Of a stretch of DNA of 8,489 nucleotides, positions 1 to 5,549 are shown piece after piece (the stretch's first letter is position 1; each line of letters starts with the position of its first letter). The notes beneath the pieces were generated by a model. It saw only the letters and a program-made list of their open reading frames with translations, did not search any database and was not told the DNA's origin. This DNA is from CAZISM01 sp964541895. GTDB taxonomy: Bacteria > Zhuqueibacterota > Zhuqueibacteria > Residuimicrobiales > Residuimicrobiaceae. Location of the stretch: NCBI GenBank assembly GCA_964541895.1, contig CAZISM010000185.1, positions 1-8,489 of the forward strand. The letters run 5' to 3'. Both the position numbers and the translations under genes were made by a program.

Positions 1-92
1 TTTTGAATTTATACGTATCATATCTGATCACGCACACCGCGGCGCCAGCCTGGATGGGGCCGGCCTGCGGATCTTGAAATGGAGGAGTTACA

Positions 93-1589
93 ATGGCTGA
101 TCAATTCCCAGTAGCGGAGAAAAAAGGCGGACTGACGCCGTTTGCCAAGATTCTCATCGGTCTCTTGATCATCGGCGTGGTGGCTTTTGCGGCATGGAAA
201 TATCTGCCCGAAAGCGGCGGCGAATTGCGCGTGCATCTGGTGACCTATTCCGGCATGGCGCCCGGACCCTATTTTAACGGCGGCATGTCGCCGAACACCG
301 ATTCGCGCTATCAGAAAGAGTATGGCCTGAAAGTCAAATTCACCGTCATGGATGTCATTCCGGACGCCATTCAGGCCTGGAAAACCGGTCAGTTGGACAT
401 TCTGGTGCTGACCGTGGATTCCTATCCCATCGGCCTGCAGGAACTGCTGTCGTTCAAGCCGAGAATTTTTTATCTGACCGACAAATCGCAGGGCGCTGAT
501 GTCATCGTCGCCACCTCTGTGGTCAAATCCATGGCCGATCTGGCCGGCCGCAAAGTGGGTTTTGTGCCCGGTACGCCCTCGCAGTGGCTGCTGATCAACA
601 TGCTCAAAGCCGCCAACATGAGCATGAAAGACATCCAGCCCATCGAGTTCATGGAAGTGCCGCAGGTGTTCAAAGCGTTCGAAACCGGTCAGCTGGATGC
701 AGCGGTGGGCTGGTCGCCGGACGACATCGGTGTGCGCAACCGCGTCCCCGGCGCCCATGTGCTCAAGAGCACCAAAGAGGCCTCGGAGATGCTCTTTGGC
801 ATCATGTTCTGCAGCCAGGATCTGATCGAAAAACGGCGCAATGAGGTTAAATCCTTCATCGAAGGGTGGATGAAAGGTGCGGCCGAATTGAACGCGCAGC
901 CGTCGGCGCGCGCCCGTGCGGCAAAAATCATGACCGCCGGTTACAGCGGCACCAGCGAAGAGTATTGGTCCGAGACCTTTGGCAATGTCCGCTTTGCCAC
1001 CTATGGAGACAACGTCGGCTTTTTCGGATTGAACCCAAGCTATAAAGGGGTCACCGCCGAGGTCGTCTACGACGAAGCCAGCAAAGTCTACCAGGAGCTG
1101 GGGCTGGCGTCGCCGACGCTGCCGCGCTGGCGCGGCGTTTCGGACGTCAGCATTGTCAGCGCCATCTCGCTGACCGGCACCGAGCACATGGCGCAGGCGC
1201 CGGCCACCTTTACGCCGCCCACCAGCGCCATGCTGACGCAGCCGGCTGTGGCCACCAAGCTGGTGCGGGTCAATTTTGATTTCAATTCGGCGGCGCTCGA
1301 GCCTATTGAAAAATTAAAGTTGAAAAACGAATACGGCCAGATCGTGTCCATGAATCGCAACTCGCGCTTCCGCATCGTCGGCCATACCGATAATGTCGGC
1401 ACCCGCGAGTACAACATCGAGCTCTCCCGCCGGCGTGCCAGAGCGATCGTCAATTTCTTTGTCGAGACCTATGGCTTGAGCGCCAATCAGTTTGTCTATG
1501 ACGGCAAGGGTTCGGAACAGCCGATCGCGGGCAACGACAGCGAAGAGGGCCGCGCCCTGAACCGTCGCGCCGAGTGCTCGCTGCTGTAA
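93..1589 (+). CDS. Membrane-anchored ABC substrate-binding protein fused to an OmpA peptidoglycan-binding domain
   Basis: Predicted solute receptor of the ABC importer encoded by the next two genes. The 498 residues read as three parts. Residues 1-17 are a short charged cytoplasmic tail, and about 18-36 form one hydrophobic helix (ILIGLLIIGVVAFAAW) without a clear cleavage site, so likely a membrane anchor. Residues about 45-340 resemble the NMT1/TauA/SsuA periplasmic-binding fold, with ETGQLDAAVGWSPDD at 197-211 typical of that group. A Thr/Pro/Ala-rich linker (about 360-388) leads to an OmpA domain at about 390-496: VNFDFNSAAL, GHTDNVG (430-436), N441, LS (444-445) and R448. D433 and R448 fit the pair that holds diaminopimelate in OmpA-family domains. 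GGAGGAG lies 5 nt before the ATG. A frame open from the window edge to base 100 could be the tail of an upstream gene but has no recognisable content. The substrate is unknown. Confidence 0.88.
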   Translation: MADQFPVAEKKGGLTPFAKILIGLLIIGVVAFAAWKYLPESGGELRVHLVTYSGMAPGPYFNGGMSPNTDSRYQKEYGLKVKFTVMDVIPDAIQAWKTGQLDILVLTVDSYPIGLQELLSFKPRIFYLTDKSQGADVIVATSVVKSMADLAGRKVGFVPGTPSQWLLINMLKAANMSMKDIQPIEFMEVPQVFKAFETGQLDAAVGWSPDDIGVRNRVPGAHVLKSTKEASEMLFGIMFCSQDLIEKRRNEVKSFIEGWMKGAAELNAQPSARARAAKIMTAGYSGTSEEYWSETFGNVRFATYGDNVGFFGLNPSYKGVTAEVVYDEASKVYQELGLASPTLPRWRGVSDVSIVSAISLTGTEHMAQAPATFTPPTSAMLTQPAVATKLVRVNFDFNSAALEPIEKLKLKNEYGQIVSMNRNSRFRIVGHTDNVGTREYNIELSRRRARAIVNFFVETYGLSANQFVYDGKGSEQPIAGNDSEEGRALNRRAECSLL

Positions 1590-1610
1590 CTCTATCGATT
1601 CCCGGTTTTA

Positions 1611-1639
1611 AAATGTCGGACCTCAAAGGTCCGACATTT
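1611..1639 (+). repeat. Perfect 13-bp inverted repeat (hairpin) between binding-protein and permease genes
   Basis: The left arm AAATGTCGGACCT (1611-1623) and the right arm AGGTCCGACATTT (1627-1639) are perfect reverse complements around a 3-nt CAA loop; a 5-nt loop results if the last T-A pair opens. It lies 21 bp after the stop of the OmpA-fusion gene and about 60 bp before the permease start. No T tract follows on the plus strand, so it is not a standard intrinsic terminator in the reading direction. It could be an mRNA-stability or partial-termination element that makes more binding protein than permease, or one copy of a dispersed intergenic palindrome. The structure is certain; the role is not. 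Confidence 0.7.
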
Positions 1640-1688
1640 GGGTCAGGCTTGTCCGGGTCAGGATATAGAATACTCTTACTTTCAACAT

Positions 1689-1693
1689 GGGAG
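1689..1693 (+). promoter_or_regulatory. Shine-Dalgarno site fixing the permease start at 1700
   Basis: GGGAG sits 6 nt before the ATG at 1700. The reading frame is open back to an ATG at 1574, but that start would overlap the end of the preceding gene and translate the hairpin at 1611-1639 into a Gly/Ser-rich stretch unlike a permease N-terminus. The ATG at 1700 is therefore preferred. Confidence 0.6.
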
Positions 1694-1699
1694 CGTTGG

Positions 1700-2494
1700 A
1701 TGAGTTCCTCCTGGTTTGAACTGCGCAGTGAATTGCCGAAACAGCAAAAGATACAAATCGGTCTCATCGGCCTGGCCGCCATTCTGATCCTCTGGTGGCT
1801 GGCCGTACAACTGCGCCTGGTTAATCCGCAGATTATCCCTTCGCCTCTGGCCATCCTCGGTTCGTTTCCGGAGCTGATCGGCCGCGATCAGATGTTTCGC
1901 CATCTCGGCCTCACCGTTTTCATGAACGCCGCCAGCTGGCTGGAGGGCGCTGCCATTGCCCTGCCCATTGGTTTTGTCATCGGTCTGTTTCCGGTGTTCA
2001 ACGCGCTCTTTGGCGGCTATATTCAGGCGACGCGCTATATCCCGCTCACAGCTACCATTGTACTCTTTATGGCGGCGTTCGGCATCTATATGTTCATGAA
2101 GGTGCAGTTCCTCACCTTTGCCATTCTGATCTATCTCATCACCGCCGTGGTGTCGCGCGTCCACGAAACGCCGCAGGTGTATGTGGATGCGGTCAAGACC
2201 CTCGGCGCCAATAAATGGCAGATCATCAAGACGGTCTTTGTTCCGCACGTGTTATCGCGCGTGTTCACCGATTTCATCAACATCGTGGCCATCAGCTGGA
2301 CCTATGCCGTGTACGTCGAACTGATCAACAAACAGGAGGGAGGGATCGGCGCCCTGATCTACAACCTCTATTTCCGGCAAAATGAAACGGAAAAGCTGTA
2401 CGCTCTGATTCTGTTGATGGTGGCGGTCGGTTATTGTTTCGACCTCGGGCTACGCTATCTGGACCGCAAAGTGTTTCCGTTCAAGTACAGTTGA
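1700..2494 (+). CDS. ABC transporter permease, NitT/TauT/SsuC-like
   Basis: Inner-membrane channel subunit of the importer, 264 residues, the usual size for TauC/SsuC-type permeases. After a short basic N-terminus there are about six hydrophobic segments: roughly 18-36, two in about 70-108, 112-131, 134-152, and later ones near 190-208 and 233-252. The cytoplasmic EAA loop that docks on the ATPase is clear at 163-182 (DAVKTLGANKWQIIKTVFVP), with the invariant Gly at 169. IIPSPLAILGSFPEL at 45-59 matches the PSP...V/I...L region seen after the first helix in this family. The start at 1700 was chosen from its ribosome site. Its stop overlaps the ribosome site of the ATPase gene, so the two are probably co-translated. 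One permease gene implies a homodimer. The substrate class (sulfonate, nitrate, pyrimidine or other) cannot be told from the sequence. Confidence 0.9.
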   Translation: MSSSWFELRSELPKQQKIQIGLIGLAAILILWWLAVQLRLVNPQIIPSPLAILGSFPELIGRDQMFRHLGLTVFMNAASWLEGAAIALPIGFVIGLFPVFNALFGGYIQATRYIPLTATIVLFMAAFGIYMFMKVQFLTFAILIYLITAVVSRVHETPQVYVDAVKTLGANKWQIIKTVFVPHVLSRVFTDFINIVAISWTYAVYVELINKQEGGIGALIYNLYFRQNETEKLYALILLMVAVGYCFDLGLRYLDRKVFPFKYS

Positions 2495-2504
2495 GAGGCT
2501 GACG

Positions 2505-3287
2505 ATGAAAGATACCAATCTCCCGGATATCATCGAATTACAGGATATCGCCACCAGTTTCGACAAGGGGCGCACGTTCATCATCAAGGATTTCAATCTG
2601 CTGATACAGGACATCCCCGACCAGGGCGAGTTCATCGTCATCCTGGGCAAGTCCGGTTGCGGCAAAACCACGGTTCTGAAATACATCGCCGGCCTGATGA
2701 CGCCGTCCCACGGCCGGGTGCTGATCCGCGGCAAGCATCGCGACGAACAGGTGCCCATCGCCATGGTGTTCCAGGAGCCGTCGGCCCTCGAACACTACAC
2801 AGTGCTGAAAAACGTCATGTTGCCGCTGCTCTACCACGGCGTCTCTGAAGCCGAAGCCGCGCAGCGGGCCATGAACATGATCAAGGCGGTAGGCCTGGAA
2901 GGGCATGAGCACAAATTCGCCAAATTCGGCAAACTGTCCGGCGGCCAGCTGCAGCGGGCGGTGATCGCGCGCAGTCTGATCGCCAATCCCGGCATCATTC
3001 TGATGGATGAACCCAACCGCGGACTCGATAACGACACCGCGCTGCAGATCGATCTGCTGGTGAGCAACCTCTGGCAGCAGCTGCAGTCCACGGCGATCCT
3101 GGTGACCCACGACATCGATCAGGCCGTTTTTCTCGGCACCAAAATTTACGTCATGGGCGGCAGACCGGCCAACATCGTCAAGGAATATGACGTCAAACTG
3201 CCGTTCCCGCGCGATCGCGAGACCAAACGCAGCGAAGCGTTCCTGCGCCTGAAAAACAGCATTGAGGATTTTATGTTTACACTTTAG
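2505..3287 (+). CDS. ABC transporter ATP-binding protein, NitT/TauT/SsuB-like
   Basis: Cytoplasmic ATPase that powers the importer; 260 residues, normal for the family. All motifs are present in order: Walker A GKSGCGKTT (48-56), Q-loop Q90 in VFQEPS, signature LSGGQLQR (144-151), Walker B IILMDEP (164-170) with E169 as catalytic base, D-loop GLD (173-175) and switch His202 in VTHD. The stretch after Walker B reads DEPNRGLD, where TauB/SsuB-type proteins usually have DEPFxALD; the catalytic residues are kept, so activity is expected. GAGAGG overlaps the permease stop and lies 6 nt before the ATG, with only 10 bp between the genes. It is the last gene of the transporter group: a 139-bp gap follows and the next gene belongs to carbohydrate metabolism. 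No strong terminator with a T run was seen after it. Confidence 0.93.
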   Translation: MKDTNLPDIIELQDIATSFDKGRTFIIKDFNLLIQDIPDQGEFIVILGKSGCGKTTVLKYIAGLMTPSHGRVLIRGKHRDEQVPIAMVFQEPSALEHYTVLKNVMLPLLYHGVSEAEAAQRAMNMIKAVGLEGHEHKFAKFGKLSGGQLQRAVIARSLIANPGIILMDEPNRGLDNDTALQIDLLVSNLWQQLQSTAILVTHDIDQAVFLGTKIYVMGGRPANIVKEYDVKLPFPRDRETKRSEAFLRLKNSIEDFMFTL

Positions 3288-3349
3288 AGTCCTTCTGTCC
3301 CGATCGTTCAACTTCTCGCACCGAACAGCTTCCTGATGTTCCGACCAGA

Positions 3350-3367
3350 GATCACATCGTTGTGATC
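3350..3367. promoter_or_regulatory. Candidate operator or small hairpin upstream of the GH97 gene
   Basis: GATCACA (3350-3356) and TGTGATC (3361-3367) are perfect 7-bp inverted repeats around TCGT, 60 bp before the GH97 start. The half-sites are in the opposite order to the CRP/FNR-type TGTGA-N6-TCACA layout, so it is not a standard CRP site. A competing pairing exists between CCTGAT (3332-3337) and ATCAGG (3365-3370), which shares bases with it. It could be a repressor site for the sugar cluster or a chance palindrome. No convincing -35/-10 pair was found beside it. Confidence 0.3.
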
Positions 3368-3426
3368 AGGACCTTGCTGCACCGGTAAGGCCTGCGACAT
3401 GACGCATCCAACCAAGAGAGGTTTGT

Positions 3427-5391
3427 ATGAGAGTGCTATTTTTCCTGATGTTTTCCTGCCTGCTGATTTCGTGCTCCGGTTTTCAGAAAAAACAATGGAT
3501 CCTCACCTCCCCTGATAAACAGATTTCCATCACCGTCCAACTGATCGATCAAAACGGCCACAATCAGCCGCGGTTGTATTATGCGGTGAGCATGGGCGTC
3601 GACAGTCAAGCCGTGCAGATCCTGCAGCCCTCTCCGCTCGGCATCAGCATCGACGAGCAGAATTTCGTCGACGGCCTGACCTATTATGCCGAAAGCGCCG
3701 TCACCCGTCTCGATGAAACCTATACCATGATGACAGGCAAGCGCCGGCACTGGCAGGCACGCGGTTACGAACAGACCCTGATGTTTCGTAACAAGGCCGG
3801 TAAAACCCTGGAGCTGGTGCTGCGCGCCTACACCGACGGCGTCGCCTTTCGTTATCGCCTGCCGGACAAAGACGACCGTGTGCACGTCATGAACGAAGAG
3901 GTGACCGGCTTTAAAGTGCCTGGCGCCGGCAAGGCGTTTATGCAGCCATATGACGAAGCGGGCATGTACACGCCGGCGTATGAAGCGTTTTATCAAAAAG
4001 AGCTGGCCATCGGCACAGCCTCGCCCAACAAGGCGGGCTGGTGCTTTCCCGCGCTCTTTCAGGTGTCTGATCGCTGGCTGTTGATCAGCGAAGCCGGCCT
4101 GGATCGTTCCTATTGCGGCTGCCGGCTGGCCCAGGATGCGGTGGATGGCTTGTACCGCCTGCGCTTTCCTGATGCCGCAGAGGGAAACCAGACCGGCGAG
4201 GTCCATCCGCGTTCCACGCTGCCCTGGCAAACCCCGTGGCGGGTGCTGGTGGTCGGCGAATCGCCCGCCGTGGCCCTCGAAACCGGACTGGTGACCCATC
4301 TCAGTGCAGCCTCCACCATACACGATACAGAGTGGATCCGGCCCGGCCGGGTGTCGTGGAGCTGGTGGTCCGATCAACCCAGTCCCAAAAATGAAGTCAC
4401 ACTGAAACGCTTTGTGGATCTGGCCGCCGAGATGGGCTGGGAATACTCGCTGGTGGATGCCAACTGGAACGAAATGGCGCCGGAGGTGATCCCCAATCTC
4501 GTGCAGTATGCCCGCGGCAAAAACGTCGGCATTCTGCTCTGGTACAATTCGGGCGGACCGCACAACGTGGTCACCGAAGCGCCGCGAGATCGCATGTTCG
4601 ACCGCGAACGCCGTCGCAGCGAAATGGCCTGGCTGGAACGGACCGGTGTCAAAGGCATCAAGGTGGATTTCTTTCAAAGCGATAAACAGAACGTCATACA
4701 GCTCTATCAGGATATTCTGGAGGATGCCAGAGACTTTCATATTATGGTAAATTTTCACGGTTGCACTCTGCCGAGAGGGTGGCAGCGGACCTATCCCAAC
4801 CTGATGAGCATGGAAGGCGTCAAAGGCGCGGAAAATTATATTTTCGAACCGGCCTATCCGGCGGCGGCGCCGTGGATCAACACCCTGCTGGTCTTTACCC
4901 GCAACGCCGTGGGCTCGATGGATTACACGCCGGTGACCTTCAGCGACAACAACAATCCGCATCTGACCACCTGGGGCCACGAACTCGCGCTGGCGGTGGT
5001 GTTTGAATCGGGCTGGCTCCACTTTGCCGACAGCGCGCCGGCCTACGCGCAGGCCGGCGCTGCAGCCAAAGCTTTTCTCCAGCAGGTCCCGGCGGCATGG
5101 GATGACACCCGCTATATCGCCGGCATCCCCGGCCGCTATGTGGTGCTGGCGCGGAAAAAGGGAGAGGATTGGTACTTTGCCGGTATCAACGGCCAGAGCA
5201 GCGCTCAAGCCGTACAGTTTGATTTTTCATTACTGGGCAGCGGTCGTTTTCAGGCTCTGAAAATCAGCGATGGCGAATCAGCCCGCCAACTGGTGGACGA
5301 AACTCAGATCGTCAGGCAGGAAGATAAAATTCAATTGAATATGCCGGCCTTTGGCGGCTTTGTCATTCAGGCCAAACGCCTGCCTTCCTGA
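3427..5391 (+). CDS. Glycoside hydrolase family 97 lipoprotein (retaining type, probable alpha-galactosidase or related alpha-glycosidase)
   Basis: Predicted lipid-anchored exo-alpha-glycosidase, 654 residues, within the normal GH97 size. Residues 1-16 are a lipoprotein signal with lipobox LISC, Cys16 being the acylation site. About 22-290 match the N-terminal beta-sandwich (opening WILTSPDKQISITVQL; later AYTDGVAFRYRLP at 134-146). WSWWSDQ (311-317) starts the (beta/alpha)8 barrel, and about 565-650 is a C-terminal all-beta domain. In the barrel, D414 in GIKVDFF fits the nucleophile and E463 in MSMEGVKGAE the acid/base of retaining GH97 enzymes such as the Bacteroides alpha-galactosidase BtGal97b. 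SusB-like inverting members lack an Asp at the nucleophile site. NFHG (442-445) and MDYTP (498-502) are further family landmarks. GAGAGG lies 5 nt before the ATG. The family is certain; the galactose preference is inferred from the subgroup layout and the GH36-like neighbour. Confidence 0.9.
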   Translation: MRVLFFLMFSCLLISCSGFQKKQWILTSPDKQISITVQLIDQNGHNQPRLYYAVSMGVDSQAVQILQPSPLGISIDEQNFVDGLTYYAESAVTRLDETYTMMTGKRRHWQARGYEQTLMFRNKAGKTLELVLRAYTDGVAFRYRLPDKDDRVHVMNEEVTGFKVPGAGKAFMQPYDEAGMYTPAYEAFYQKELAIGTASPNKAGWCFPALFQVSDRWLLISEAGLDRSYCGCRLAQDAVDGLYRLRFPDAAEGNQTGEVHPRSTLPWQTPWRVLVVGESPAVALETGLVTHLSAASTIHDTEWIRPGRVSWSWWSDQPSPKNEVTLKRFVDLAAEMGWEYSLVDANWNEMAPEVIPNLVQYARGKNVGILLWYNSGGPHNVVTEAPRDRMFDRERRRSEMAWLERTGVKGIKVDFFQSDKQNVIQLYQDILEDARDFHIMVNFHGCTLPRGWQRTYPNLMSMEGVKGAENYIFEPAYPAAAPWINTLLVFTRNAVGSMDYTPVTFSDNNNPHLTTWGHELALAVVFESGWLHFADSAPAYAQAGAAAKAFLQQVPAAWDDTRYIAGIPGRYVVLARKKGEDWYFAGINGQSSAQAVQFDFSLLGSGRFQALKISDGESARQLVDETQIVRQEDKIQLNMPAFGGFVIQAKRLPS

Positions 5392-5411
5392 GCCCCATAT
5401 AGCGAAAAACA

Positions 5412-5449
5412 TGTACCGCGACCAGCTTGGTCGCGATTTAGCGAATCCG
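5412..5449 (+). repeat. 38-bp palindrome-containing repeat, copy 1
   Basis: First of two near-identical units between the GH97 and lyase genes. Its core (5417-5435) is a hairpin with arms CGCGACCA and TGGTCGCG around a 3-nt centre. The tail AGCGAATCCG (5440-5449) can pair in part with downstream CGGAT (5457-5461) and ATTCGCT (5468-5474). It matches copy 2 at 34 of 38 positions. It looks like a REP-type dispersed intergenic element; no T run follows, so it is not a clear terminator. Confidence 0.75.
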
Positions 5450-5487
5450 CACTTTCCGGATAAGGTCATTCGCTCTCGAATAGTAAT

Positions 5488-5525
5488 TGTACCGCGACCA
5501 GTCTGGTCGCGATGCAGCGAATCCG
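5488..5525 (+). repeat. 38-bp palindrome-containing repeat, copy 2
   Basis: Second copy of the unit at 5412-5449, starting 76 bp later so that 38 bp separates the two. The palindrome is 5493-5511, with the same 8-bp arms. The differences are two bases at the hairpin centre (CT versus TC) and two just after it (TT versus GC), so both arms are untouched. It ends 24 bp before the lyase start codon and only 12 bp before its ribosome site, close enough to affect mRNA folding or translation. Confidence 0.75.
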
Positions 5526-5537
5526 ATTAATCCCTGT

Positions 5538-5543
5538 CAGGAG
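5538..5543 (+). promoter_or_regulatory. Ribosome site fixing the lyase start at 5550
   Basis: CAGGAG lies 6 nt before the ATG at 5550. The frame is open back to an ATG at 5487, but that start falls in the 38-bp repeat, has no ribosome site and would place 21 polar residues ahead of the signal peptide. The start at 5550 is preferred. Confidence 0.6.
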
Positions 5544-5549
5544 TGTATT

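Noticed and set aside
1..100. 3' end of an upstream gene in the frame open to base 100
   Set aside because: Only about 32 codons are visible, composition is uninformative, and it would overlap the well-supported start at 93; it cannot be judged from the window.
18..1187. 389-codon minus-strand open frame opposite the OmpA-fusion gene
   Set aside because: Low-complexity HxG/FDH-type composition, no motif, and a well-supported gene on the other strand.
1611..1639. Rho-independent terminator after the OmpA-fusion gene
   Set aside because: The stem is strong, but GGGTCAGG follows rather than a T run, and the next genes form the matching transporter subunits, so full termination would be odd.
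1649..1671. Promoter before the permease (TTGTCC and TATAGA)
   Set aside because: The two boxes are only about 9 nt apart, far from the normal 16-18 nt, and no better pair was found.
3350..3367. CRP/FNR binding site
   Set aside because: The half-sites are in the reverse order (TCACA then TGTGA) with a 4-bp centre, not TGTGA-N6-TCACA.
3436..5208. 590-codon minus-strand open frame opposite the GH97 gene
   Set aside because: The plus strand here carries clear GH97 motifs, lipoprotein signal and ribosome site. The antisense product is His/Arg/Gly-rich with no recognisable domain, as expected for a shadow of GC-biased codons.
5412..5525. Two-repeat CRISPR array (38-bp repeats, 38-bp spacer)
   Set aside because: Only two units with four mismatches, the spacer is partly complementary to the repeat tail, there are no cas genes, and it lies between two same-strand carbohydrate genes. 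A REP-like element fits better.
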